Assembly: GCA_031277685.1 (NCBI GenBank)
Contig: JAITLV010000044.1
Location: 1-64,000 of the forward strand
Origin: Sphingobacterium sp.
GTDB taxonomy: Bacteria; Bacteroidota; Bacteroidia; Sphingobacteriales; Sphingobacteriaceae
Length of the DNA: 64,000 bases
Direction: 5' to 3'
A program made the translations under genes and the position numbers. Under the pieces are notes generated by a model, which did not search any database, had not been told where the DNA came from, and worked only from the letters and a program-made list of their open reading frames with translations. Of this stretch, positions 45,937-53,939 are shown one piece after another; position 1 is the stretch's first letter, and the number at the start of each line of letters is the position of its first letter.

Positions 45937-46194
45937 TTACTCGTAAACTTTAGCACCCTTGAAAATATCAGCGAATGTTGACCAAGCAGCTTTTTCAGCA
46001 TCTACATTCGCATCAGTATTATCATAATACCCCTAAATATCTTCCGTGTAGGCAGCTAACGCTTCTAAGAAGTCAGGCAAGGTTTTGTTTTCCCAGCTCT
46101 CAGGTTTTTCTAGCAAATCCAGACGCAGTAAATCCAGAAATTTGATAAAGCTTTGTCTATCTTTTACATTCAGTTCGTTTAATTGGTTATCCAT
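45937..46194 (-). pseudogene. DUF7660-like small protein interrupted by in-frame TAG
   Basis: From the ATG at 46194 the frame gives MDNQLNELNVKDRQSFIKFL, then EKPESWENKTLPDFLEALAA and YTEDI, then TAG as codon 54 (46035-46033), then the same frame resumes with GYYDNTDANVDAEKAAWSTF and ADIFKGAKVYE to the natural stop at 45937. The full 85-residue product matches my memory of a DUF7660-type protein, in which a residue such as Gln would occupy codon 54. One substitution explains the damage. Confidence 0.75.
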
Positions 46195-46348
46195 ACTATA
46201 TACTTAACTTCTTATAATTTAACACTTTGATTTTGATGTTTTTCGTCCATTTTCCTGAAATTCTATTAGAAGCCTAATAGGAGTAGACCTCGAAGTCTGT
46301 GATTTCGGTTGTACCCTATATATTGCTTAAGCAACCATATTCGTGTTC

Positions 46349-47053
46349 TTACCTTGGCTTTAATAGGCTAACAATTTCCTGCTCTGTCAAACTTACGGTT
46401 CTTGTATTCTCTTCACCGACTTCGAGCTCCAAACAATTGCTATCTGTCCAACGTATTGCGTTGCAGGTTCCGTTTCCATATTGGTCAGCTAATACCTTAT
46501 GGAGATTTTTAAACTTTAAAGGGAGCATCTCTGGATTAGTAAAATCAACAACTGTTATCGTAGCACAATTCATCAAATCTTGTCCGTTAATTGCAATGAG
46601 ATTATTTGTTGGATTATACATCCATTCTTTTATATACCAGAATTCATTGTCACAATCTTCATCAGATTCTTCGTCAATCCGATATTCACTCACAAATTTA
46701 TATTCTTCGCTTTTTGTAATGTTATAGATAGAAAACTCCATCAAGTCATTACCAGCTATAAAGTATTCATTGTTGTTTGAATGCTTTATATATTGATGAA
46801 ATAATCTCCCGAACGCATATCTAACTGTGAATATTTCATCACCGGTTTTGTCTTGTAGTGTTATACGTTGACAACTAATTGATTTTCCATAATTGTGTGT
46901 GATATCATAAGCATGATTGTAATTGTCGATAATCAATTTGATGTCTTCTGTCAAAGAATGGATTGCTTGTTTTATAAAATAGGTCTTTTCAAAAATGTAA
47001 TTGTATTGTTCTAAATATTTTCCATAAGCAATACTGTTCGCATAGTTCTTCAT
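46349..47053 (-). CDS. Hypothetical protein
   Basis: 234 residues, no signal or membrane segment. It is acidic and aromatic-rich with a beta-propeller-like rhythm: KTGDEIFTVRYAFGRLFHQY, then EYFIAGNDLMEFSIYNITKS, then MYNPTNNLIAINGQDLMNCA, then ATITVVDFTNPEMLPLKFKN. No motif is recognised. It lies 21 bases downstream of the small gene at 47075-47335 on the same strand and may be cotranscribed with it. It could be an immunity-type or cell-surface sensing protein, but that is a guess. Confidence 0.6.
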   Translation of the reverse strand: MKNYANSIAYGKYLEQYNYIFEKTYFIKQAIHSLTEDIKLIIDNYNHAYDITHNYGKSISCQRITLQDKTGDEIFTVRYAFGRLFHQYIKHSNNNEYFIAGNDLMEFSIYNITKSEEYKFVSEYRIDEESDEDCDNEFWYIKEWMYNPTNNLIAINGQDLMNCATITVVDFTNPEMLPLKFKNLHKVLADQYGNGTCNAIRWTDSNCLELEVGEENTRTVSLTEQEIVSLLKPR

Positions 47054-47074
47054 TCTACTAAGTTCCCTCCACTG

Positions 47075-47335
47075 CTAAATATATTCAAAATCTGTCAATG
47101 AAAAGAACAAATATATTTTCCTATCCACGTTGGAAAGATCTTTTAAGACTGCCTCATTACCATATTGAAAAGTATTAATTTTCTGATTGAAAAAATGAAA
47201 CTGCCCATTATCATCAATTAGATATTGTGTCACACCCAACAAGGCATTCAGTTCAATCAGTCGAATTTCTTCGTTTTCGTTGAGATTGTTTCGTTTCTCC
47301 TTTCCCATTTGTAATCTTTTAAGCACTTGAATCAC
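47075..47335 (-). CDS. Hypothetical small protein
   Basis: 86 residues, beginning with GTG at 47335 (no ATG is available before the conserved-looking part). Composition is basic then acidic: MGKEKRNNLNENEEIRLIEL, then LLGVTQYLIDDNGQFHFFNQ. An internal ATG at codon 10 could be the real start. Function unknown; it shares direction with the gene at 46349. Confidence 0.35.
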   Translation of the reverse strand: MIQVLKRLQMGKEKRNNLNENEEIRLIELNALLGVTQYLIDDNGQFHFFNQKINTFQYGNEAVLKDLSNVDRKIYLFFSLTDFEYI

Positions 47336-47769
47336 AGTCTCATATTAGTCTCCACGTTGAAGAGAGTAGGTTTCAACGTAGTCAAATGCCAAGCTCTTTA
47401 TATAGTGAGAACATGTGATTGAATTCGTGATGCTTTTCATTGTTAAAATTGAGCGATTGTTTCTATAAATACTAACAATAAAAATATAGAAAAGGGACAT
47501 TAATCGCTAACAAAAATCTTACTAAAGTTATCAATTAGTGTTGTAAGTATTTCTCTAAAGAATTGCTCATCTTACTATTGCGGTAGCGCTGTGTTTGCAC
47601 AATTGGGTTTATGGAGTGTAGGCAGAATTGAAAGTACGTCTATATGGCAGTTTTTAATCCTGAAAACAAGTACTATCTTAATTTAAGACGTTTGATTTCT
47701 AATTTAATATTATTTAACATTACAACATAAGTATATTATCTATATTGTATTCGATAATAAACCTGTATT
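47336..47769. other. Gene-less spacer upstream of the S41 peptidase
   Basis: About 430 bases of A/T-rich DNA between divergent genes. I see no coding frame, terminator or repeat that I would defend. Confidence 0.5.
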
Positions 47770-49986
47770 ATGAAGAAAGTAATATTACCTTTTCTGTTGA
47801 CCTTTGTTTTGACTGTCTTTCTTTCGGTTTTTACTTATGCGCAACAGATCAAATCCTATAACGTTGATCAGCAGATCATTAAAAATGGGCTGCCGGCAGC
47901 TTGGTTCTTAGCAGAATCCCGAGGCTATTCTTTCACCGTTGAAAGACATAGCAAATACATAGATAAAACACAGTTAAAAATCAGTAGCGTACGCGATAGC
48001 AATGGGTATTCAGGTGTTTTGATGCTGAATATCCCTGAAAACCTAGAAGGGAAGGAAATTGCTTTTGAAGGAAAAATCAAGACAGAGAATATAGCTCCCG
48101 ATGGATTCGCAGGATTATTTCTCCAATTAAAACCTAAAGTTGACGTTGAGAATATGGAGTCCCAGAAATTGAATGGAACGCATGACTGGGAAACATTTGG
48201 TGTCAGGCTTAAGTTAAAACCAAAAGAAACACGGAGTATTGCCATCGGGACCTTTATCGTCGGTAAGGGGACAGCCTGGTTTGCCGATCTTACCCTTAAA
48301 ATTGATGGTAAGGACTATACCAAGGCGCTGCAATACCCAACCATAAATAAAGCAGATACTATTTATAATTTCAGTTCACAGTTGAAAGAAATTTCACTAA
48401 CAACAGATAATATTGTTAAATTAACCCATACAGCACAGATTTGGGGGATGTTAAAATATTTTCATCCTGCCGTTACTTCGGGGAAATGGGATATGGATAC
48501 GGAGCTTTTTAAATTTATTCCAAACCTGTTGGCAAGTAAAGATCAGGCCACGACCGAACATCTTTTGAGTGAATGGATCCAGCATTTTGGCTCCTTTCAA
48601 CCATCTGTGGAGCAATCGACCATTGCTGCAGAAAAAATTGCCGCAGCAACCAACGATGAATGGATAGATAAATTGCCCTATTCCAATAATCTCAAAGAAA
48701 AGCTTACAGCGCTGTCCCGTGTAGTACCGGTAGTGCCAAACCAATATATAGACTATTCTGAAGGCGCTGGTAACCCCCAGTTTTATGAATACAGTTACAA
48801 AACTGTTCAGCTTGCCGACGTAGGCTTTCGACTTTTGGGGTTATTCCGATATTGGAATGCCATGCAATATTTTAACCCTAACCAGAAGCTATCCGAACAA
48901 CCATGGGACCAAGTATTGACAGATTTTATACCGCTATTTGTCGGAGCGGAAACCAAAGCTTCACTGGATGGAACTTATCTCAAGCTTTTTTCGAAAATCA
49001 ATGATACCCATGCATTTTCTTACCTTTCAGACTATTATCATAAAGGTATATTTGGCCCACGTGGCGTAGGATTTACGAGCGACTTTATTCAGGATCAGTT
49101 GGTGGTCACCAGGCTGTCAGATGATCAGTTCAAAAATGGTCAGGAGTTACAGGTGGGCGATATTATTATGGAGATTGCTGGAGAACCCATTTCCGGTATG
49201 ATTGATTCATTGAAACCATATGTCGCTGCTTCCAATGAAAGTGCGCTAAAGCGTGACCTTCCGAGTCGGATGTTAAGAACTGCAGATTCCCTATTAATGT
49301 TGAAGATTCACCGCGACGGTAAGGAATCGGTTTTCTATATACCCACACGTGCTATTGAATCAATAAAATATTCGGATGCAGAATCCAAGCCCGCGATCCG
49401 GAAAATGAAAGGCGGCATTTTGATCGTGGATATAGGTGTTTTTAAGGATTCAGATACCCAACGGTTAAAAGATAGCCTGCAAGGACAACGTGGGCTTATT
49501 TTGGACTATCGTAATTATCCTTCGGCGAGCATGCATGATGAATTGCGTGATATGATCTTTCCATCAGAAAAAGACTTTGTAAGATTTTCCACGAGTAAAG
49601 GTATGCGTCCCGGACTATTTAAATACACTGATCCGGTCAGGGCAGGCGCGGTAAATCCAAAAGCTTTTACTGGTAAAATCGTTATTTTGGTTAACGAGCG
49701 TGCTCAGAGCGCATCTGAGTTTCAGGTGATGGCATTCCGTACCATACCTGGATCTATGGTTGTTGGCTCTCAGACAGCAGGAGCAGACGGCAATATCAGT
49801 TGGCTCCCGCTTCCACTGGGCTACTCAACTGCTTTTTCGGGTATAGGAGTGTACTATCCTGATAAAAGCGAAACGCAGGGGATAGGTATTGTACCCGATA
49901 AGATTATATATCCCACTATTAAGGGGATACGGAAGCACCAGGATGAGGTACTACAGGCAGGTATCGATTTGATAATAAAACAATAG
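47770..49986 (+). CDS. S41-family peptidase (C-terminal processing/tricorn-core-like)
   Basis: 738 residues with a signal peptide (LLTFVLTVFLSVFTYAQQ). Residues 25-190 are a beta-sandwich (SRGYSFTVERHSKYIDKTQL, then FAGLFLQLKPKVDVENMESQ). A helical linker and a PDZ-like region follow (QVGDIIMEIAGEPISGMID). The catalytic core is at the C-terminus: LVNERAQSASEFQVMAFRTI, where Ser647 and the S-x-x-E pattern (E650) are typical of S41 nucleophile loops, and GSQTAGADGNISWLPLP. It would cleave proteins in the periplasm. No neighbour suggests a specific target. Confidence 0.8.
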   Translation: MKKVILPFLLTFVLTVFLSVFTYAQQIKSYNVDQQIIKNGLPAAWFLAESRGYSFTVERHSKYIDKTQLKISSVRDSNGYSGVLMLNIPENLEGKEIAFEGKIKTENIAPDGFAGLFLQLKPKVDVENMESQKLNGTHDWETFGVRLKLKPKETRSIAIGTFIVGKGTAWFADLTLKIDGKDYTKALQYPTINKADTIYNFSSQLKEISLTTDNIVKLTHTAQIWGMLKYFHPAVTSGKWDMDTELFKFIPNLLASKDQATTEHLLSEWIQHFGSFQPSVEQSTIAAEKIAAATNDEWIDKLPYSNNLKEKLTALSRVVPVVPNQYIDYSEGAGNPQFYEYSYKTVQLADVGFRLLGLFRYWNAMQYFNPNQKLSEQPWDQVLTDFIPLFVGAETKASLDGTYLKLFSKINDTHAFSYLSDYYHKGIFGPRGVGFTSDFIQDQLVVTRLSDDQFKNGQELQVGDIIMEIAGEPISGMIDSLKPYVAASNESALKRDLPSRMLRTADSLLMLKIHRDGKESVFYIPTRAIESIKYSDAESKPAIRKMKGGILIVDIGVFKDSDTQRLKDSLQGQRGLILDYRNYPSASMHDELRDMIFPSEKDFVRFSTSKGMRPGLFKYTDPVRAGAVNPKAFTGKIVILVNERAQSASEFQVMAFRTIPGSMVVGSQTAGADGNISWLPLPLGYSTAFSGIGVYYPDKSETQGIGIVPDKIIYPTIKGIRKHQDEVLQAGIDLIIKQ

Positions 49987-50097
49987 GCGAAAGTTCTCAT
50001 TCCATCCGATCACATATATATAACAAAGTACATTTGCGAGAACTGGCTTACTGAGCTTCCCTTGCGGTCGTTGGTTTACTTCTAATAATCAATAAAA

Positions 50098-50324
50098 ATG
50101 AACAATACATTACCCCCAATTTGGGTTTTCTTGGAGAATGAGGGCGGCTTTCAAGTGGAGTTTTTACTTCAATTGAAATGGATGAAATATGGATAGATAG
50201 ACATAAGTTATCAGTAGTTTTAACAGAATATCCAATTGAGGGAGGGGTGTATGACCGGTCATTATCTGTTTTTCAATCAGCTGCGGTTAACAACGGGCGA
50301 GCAAAGGATTTTAAGTGTATCTGA
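50098..50324 (+). pseudogene. DUF7710-like small protein, frameshifted
   Basis: The ATG at 50098 starts MNNTLPPIWVFLENEGGF in one frame. The next frame reads SSGVFTSIEMDEIWIDRHKL, then SVVLTEYPIEGGVYDRSLSV, ending at 50324. Joined at about 50152 these resemble the WVF-x-E-GG-FxSGVFTS...VLTxYP...GVYD signature that I associate with DUF7710 proteins. One inserted or lost base near the GG-F junction separates them. Not expressed as a full protein. Confidence 0.6.
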
Positions 50325-50365
50325 TATACCGCAACAAAGCTTGGCGCAAAAAAAAATGTTAATTA

Positions 50366-51088
50366 CTAGAGCGTAATTATTTCATTTTCCATATCATGAT
50401 AAAGAAGGATCTTCCACTGTTCCTCTTTTGCTCTTTTCTTCCAAATGATTCGTTCCTCCATCGCTTTTTTGCCATCATAATCAGTTTTAAAGGCTATTTG
50501 ATAATTTAAATATCCCATTTGAGGAAGATTGTCTGCACCATAAAAAGCTGTCCCTCCATTTTCCTTGATCCAGAAAACCTGATGATAGGGGGTATGTCCG
50601 CCGGTAACTTCGAAATCAATTTCTGAAATAATACTTCCTTTATCAGAATCCATCCAAACAATATTGGCATTCTCGACAATGAACTTCAAAACATCCAGAT
50701 CAAAGGAAAGACTCCCATCTTTTGAAAGCGCAAAATCATATTCGCGCTGTTGTATATAGACTTCAGCATTGGGAAAATTAAGCGACCAATCATTTCCCGC
50801 TCTATTGACAAGTCCGTTAATGTGGTCTTTGTGCAAATGAGAAAACATAACTAGCTTGACATCTTCCGGTTGAAAACCAGCTTCTATTATGTTATTATGA
50901 ATTTTTGGGATTCCGTTTTCCAGCCAGCCTAATCCTGCATCTAGCAAGACTAGATTACCAGCTGTTTCAACAAGAAAAGGCTGGACCGCCATTTTTAAGT
51001 TTTTATCGATATCTATATCCTCAAGATAGGTGAAATTTTTGCTCCTATCAACACTGAAATCACCGTCTTTTAAAGGATATATGTTCAT
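50366..51088 (-). CDS. MBL-fold metallo-hydrolase
   Basis: 240 residues without signal peptide. The metal site HxHxDH is in MFSHLHKDHINGLV; the next His is in EVTGGHTPYHQ, the bridging Asp in YGADNLPQ and the last His in LLYHDME. The overall pattern (LLDAGLGW before the HxHxDH) is typical of N-acyl-homoserine-lactone-lactonase-like and other quorum-quenching or hydrolase members. Substrate unknown. It is encoded next to the HxlR gene on the same strand, 80 bases downstream of its stop, so the two may share regulation. Confidence 0.8.
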   Translation of the reverse strand: MNIYPLKDGDFSVDRSKNFTYLEDIDIDKNLKMAVQPFLVETAGNLVLLDAGLGWLENGIPKIHNNIIEAGFQPEDVKLVMFSHLHKDHINGLVNRAGNDWSLNFPNAEVYIQQREYDFALSKDGSLSFDLDVLKFIVENANIVWMDSDKGSIISEIDFEVTGGHTPYHQVFWIKENGGTAFYGADNLPQMGYLNYQIAFKTDYDGKKAMEERIIWKKRAKEEQWKILLYHDMENEIITL

Positions 51089-51167
51089 TTTTGTTATTCT
51101 TTAATTTCAGTTATACTATACTTACAGCTTCCCGTTTAGCTATCGACGAACTTTAATGGTCTGCGTA

Positions 51168-51506
51168 CTAAACCTTATCCTCCACAATCATTCTTCTATG
51201 TTCTCTGCCCCAGTTAATCATCTCCGAAATAATATTCCCGAAAGTCCTGCAATATCCAGTAGGCTCATATTCAATTAAGACAGGAGTATCGGGATAAACA
51301 GTTCGTTTAACCAACTTATTTAATTCCATATCTTTCAGTTCTTTCGAAAGCATTTTCGTGGTAATTCCAGGGATACTTCTTTCAATTTCGCGAAAACGTC
51401 GGTTGCCGTTGCAAATCGAATTAATGACAGGGATTCTCCACTTTCCTCCAATGAAATAAAGGGTATCCTGTAAAGCTCTAAGTTCTTCTGTCTGATCTCT
51501 TTCCAT
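51168..51506 (-). CDS. HxlR-family transcriptional regulator
   Basis: 112 residues from the ATG at 51506; the longer frame to 51566 would read through the control region. HxlR landmarks are IGGKWRIPVINSICNGNRRF, then ITTKMLSKELKDMELNKLVK and the C-terminal GREHRRMIVE. There is no N-terminal Cys near the usual CPV motif. It is divergent from the SDR gene at 51609 with a perfect inverted repeat in between. Confidence 0.8.
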   Translation of the reverse strand: MERDQTEELRALQDTLYFIGGKWRIPVINSICNGNRRFREIERSIPGITTKMLSKELKDMELNKLVKRTVYPDTPVLIEYEPTGYCRTFGNIISEMINWGREHRRMIVEDKV

Positions 51507-51539
51507 ACTGACAAAGTTAAATGATATAATTGATGATAC

Positions 51540-51576
51540 TGATATACTCTGTGATACTGGTAACAAAAGTATATCA
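51540..51576. promoter_or_regulatory. Perfect 9-bp inverted repeat, candidate HxlR operator
   Basis: TGATATACT (51540-51548) and AGTATATCA (51568-51576) are exact reverse complements separated by 19 bases. They lie between the divergent HxlR and SDR genes, and partial direct repeats of TGATACT occur inside. The arms lie just upstream of the -7 element of the SDR promoter. Predicted function only. Confidence 0.5.
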
Positions 51577-51584
51577 TTCCCTTA

Positions 51585-51592
51585 TAACTTTG
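51585..51592 (+). promoter_or_regulatory. Bacteroidota -7 promoter element for the SDR gene
   Basis: TAACTTTG matches TAnnTTTG, 17 bases before the ATG at 51609. The right arm of the inverted repeat ends nine bases upstream, so a bound regulator would compete with RNA polymerase. Confidence 0.5.
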
Positions 51593-51608
51593 TGAAAAAA
51601 TCAAAGAA

Positions 51609-52355
51609 ATGAATAAGTTGAACAACAAATTAGCCATCGTAACAGGTGGAAACAGCGGAATAGGATACGCCACTGCAAAAGAGTTAATCGCCGAAGGAGC
51701 AAAAGTCATTATCACCGGAAGACGAAAAGAAGCTATTGAAAAGGCTGCGGCAGAGTTAGGAGCTATTTCTTTTGTGGCGGATCAAGGGAAATTGGAAGAT
51801 ATTGACAATTTCAAAACCGAAGTTGAAAAGCAATTCGGAAAAGTTGACATCCTATTTATTAATGCCGGAATCACCGGAACTTTAGGTTCGATCCAAGATA
51901 TGAGTGCCGAAAACTTCGACAATGTAATGGGTATTAATTTCAGAGGAGCATATTTTACTTTGAGCAAATTTATTCCCCTGTTGAACGATGGTGCTTCAGT
52001 GGTGTTCCTTTCATCCAATGTCGCGACCACCTCTAAACCAAATAGCTCGATCTACCAGGCAAGCAAAGCAGCATTGAATTCCATTGCGAAGACCGCTGCT
52101 GCAGAATTGGCACCAAGAAAAATCAGGGTAAATTTGGTAAGTCCGGGGCCTACAAAAACGGAAATTATGACCAAAGCGGGATTGGATGAAAAAACATTGG
52201 ATGGTCTTGACGAATGGTTAATCAGCGGAATCCCCTTGCAAAGAATGGGAACTGCGGAAGATGTTGCCAAAGCTGTTATTTACCTTTCAGATAACACTGT
52301 GGCAAGCTTCATGACTGGAACGGAAATCCTTATGGACGGTGGAATGGTTTTATAA
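51609..52355 (+). CDS. Classical short-chain dehydrogenase/reductase
   Basis: 248 residues. Cofactor motif TGGNSGIGYA, NAG motif in ILFINAGITG, catalytic Ser in VVFLSSNVA, and the YxxxK dyad in IYQASKAALN; NLVSPGPTKTEI follows, as in NAD(P)-dependent oxidoreductases of the FabG group. The TGRRKEAIEKA strand with Arg residues favours NADPH. It is divergent from an HxlR regulator and is probably induced by electrophiles or quinones. A strong hairpin follows its stop. Confidence 0.88.
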   Translation: MNKLNNKLAIVTGGNSGIGYATAKELIAEGAKVIITGRRKEAIEKAAAELGAISFVADQGKLEDIDNFKTEVEKQFGKVDILFINAGITGTLGSIQDMSAENFDNVMGINFRGAYFTLSKFIPLLNDGASVVFLSSNVATTSKPNSSIYQASKAALNSIAKTAAAELAPRKIRVNLVSPGPTKTEIMTKAGLDEKTLDGLDEWLISGIPLQRMGTAEDVAKAVIYLSDNTVASFMTGTEILMDGGMVL

Positions 52356-52374
52356 TTCGAGCTTTACTTTCTGG

Positions 52375-52417
52375 AATGCGAGTACTGGGAGCTTGAAAAA
52401 CTTTCAGTACTCGCATT
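52375..52417 (+). terminator. Long hairpin after the SDR gene, probable terminator
   Basis: AATGCGAGTACTG (52375-52387) and CAGTACTCGCATT (52405-52417) form a perfect 13-bp stem with a 17-base loop. It starts 20 bases after the SDR stop. The following sequence is ATCTATC rather than a run of T, so it may be a weaker or RNA-stabilising structure. Confidence 0.55.
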
Positions 52418-52559
52418 ATCTATCTAAAATCACTATTTAAAATATGCTAATAGACATTGAATTACGAATAATTCAATGATGGAAAAGATGACCCAACTTT
52501 TTTGTTATCTTCGATTGATTGTAAAGTCTATAAATTTGATATAATAAAAACAGCGTTAG

Positions 52560-52810
52560 ATGAAGCTTTTAGAGTTAATTGATTTTTTTAGAAATGATGG
52601 TCCGTACAAAGGGCCTACCTTCTTCAGTCATTAAATGAGGAATCCGAAATGATCGAGATTTTTATGGAGATACCATTATATATTGATAAGGAATTGAGAT
52701 TTTTTGAAATTGAGAAAACTGGAGGTAGCATAGAATATGCGTATGATGGAATAGATTTCTATAATTTATTTGATTTGTATTATCGAAATGTTAACAAATT
52801 ATTTTTTTGA
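52560..52810 (+). pseudogene. Frameshifted small gene, with debris of another just before it
   Basis: The ATG at 52560 starts MKLLELIDFFRNDGPYKG; the next frame then gives YLLQSLNEESEMIEIFMEIP, then LRFFEIEKTGGSIEYAYDGI and DFYNLFDLYY, ending at 52810. I recall small Bacteroidota proteins with this order of segments, so one frameshift around 52615 is likely. Immediately upstream (52472-52582) another coding fragment without start reads DGKDDPTFLLSSIDCKVYKF and then IIKTALDEAF. Both look like small accessory genes in decay. Confidence 0.45.
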
Positions 52811-52817
52811 AAACCAA

Positions 52818-53561
52818 ATGAAACTTGACGAACTTATAGAAAACTCATACCGTCTATTTGAAAAATATATTATTGGGAAAACTTTACAAGTATGCAAGGC
52901 ATGTTGTGTAACGGATGAAGAGGAAGCAAGATTGGTAAATACACCAATACGAACAGTATCGAGTCAATTGTTGGAGACTGCCTATTACCAATCTGCAAGA
53001 AATTATTCGGACAGGGAATTGTGGGAAATGAAGCATTTCTTACCAAGAGTATTGGAACTTGTAAACAACTTTGATTTTCCTTGTCACTCAACAGAAATTG
53101 TATTTGCCAGATTAGACCTTGACAAACCCGAAAAATGGACAAAAGAAGAAATACAGTTGCTTACTGAATTTTCAGTACACTTTTTCAGAAAGTGTTTGAC
53201 CTTTTATCCCTTTTCTCCAGAAAGCGAAAGAGTGGGTACTTATTTGGTTATGTTTGGTGTTGCAAATTTCAACCTCAAACTGCTTCTGAAAGAATGGGAA
53301 AATACAGATAGTATTGAAGGTCTTCTACATTTTAAAGATTTTGTTTTGAACGATATACAGTATAATGTTCAAAGCCCGTATAGATTGACAAATGCTTTTT
53401 CCAATCCAGCAATTGATGAGGAGGTCATAAATTGGTTAACCAATAAAGCCATAAAAAGAACTTTTTCTGCAAAAATAGAAAAGCAGATTCTAGAAAATAA
53501 AAGCTTAGACGAAGAAACCATAGCAGAATTAAGCAGGACTTATGAATTGCTCCAACAATAA
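52818..53561 (+). CDS. Conserved hypothetical protein
   Basis: 247 residues from the ATG at 52818; the frame extends 16 codons upstream but overlaps the previous relic. A Cys-rich segment near the N-terminus (LQVCKACCVTDEEEARLVNT) is followed by FLPRVLELVNNFDFPCHSTE, and the rest is helical (FSPESERVGTYLVMFGVANF). I recall homologs with a CxxCC-x-E and a FLPRxLEL segment in many bacteria, without assigned function. The three Cys could bind a metal. No signal peptide. Confidence 0.6.
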   Translation: MKLDELIENSYRLFEKYIIGKTLQVCKACCVTDEEEARLVNTPIRTVSSQLLETAYYQSARNYSDRELWEMKHFLPRVLELVNNFDFPCHSTEIVFARLDLDKPEKWTKEEIQLLTEFSVHFFRKCLTFYPFSPESERVGTYLVMFGVANFNLKLLLKEWENTDSIEGLLHFKDFVLNDIQYNVQSPYRLTNAFSNPAIDEEVINWLTNKAIKRTFSAKIEKQILENKSLDEETIAELSRTYELLQQ

Positions 53562-53716
53562 ACGAAAATAAAAAGAGGTCTTATATGTCTGCGACAGCAT
53601 TATAAGCATAGCCAATTTTAGCTGATATCCATAACCTTTTTTGTAACAATTAATTAAAAAAATATTTTGGTTCGTTTACCGTATCTATTAATAGAAACCA
53701 ATTTTAACAAAGAGCA

Positions 53717-53827
53717 ATGAAAATTTTAGAACAAGTAAGGGCAGTCGTTGAAAAGCTAGGTGATGAATCTCTGGCAAATCAGGTAGTAGCTGAGTTCACC
53801 AAGATGCTTTCCTATGAAAATGGATAA
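53717..53827 (+). CDS. Possible 36-residue peptide
   Basis: ATG at 53717 with a purine-rich AAAGAGCA directly upstream. The product (MKILEQVRAVVEKLGDESLA, then NQVVAEFTKMLSYENG) is a short amphipathic helix pair without motif. Evidence is only the codon structure. Confidence 0.3.
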   Translation: MKILEQVRAVVEKLGDESLANQVVAEFTKMLSYENG

Positions 53828-53894
53828 TTTAATCTAAGCTTTAGCGTAAAGTGTATGATCGTACAGCAAGGACCTTCGCGGCGGCGCAGCGATA

Positions 53895-53933
53895 AAAAGG
53901 GCTGTACTCATTTTTTGATGATTCAGCCCTTTT
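53895..53933 (-). terminator. Terminator of the minus-strand SusCD operon
   Basis: AAAAGGGCTG (53895-53904) pairs perfectly with CAGCCCTTTT (53924-53933) across a 19-base loop. On the minus strand it lies directly behind the SusD stop (53940) and the second arm runs into TTTTTATC. The first arm continues on the plus strand into TTTCATTTTTT, so it could work in both directions. Confidence 0.7.
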
Positions 53934-53939
53934 CATTTT

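Noticed and set aside
16643..46035. TAG recoding as an amino acid
   Set aside because: Genes ending at 2459, 8373, 42898 and 44408 use TAG as an ordinary stop with no read-through homology, so global recoding is not credible; suppression at single sites remains unproven.
49992..50044. Inverted repeat AGTTCTC/GAGAACT after the S41 gene as a terminator
   Set aside because: The arms are only seven bases, 39 bases apart, and no T-run follows.
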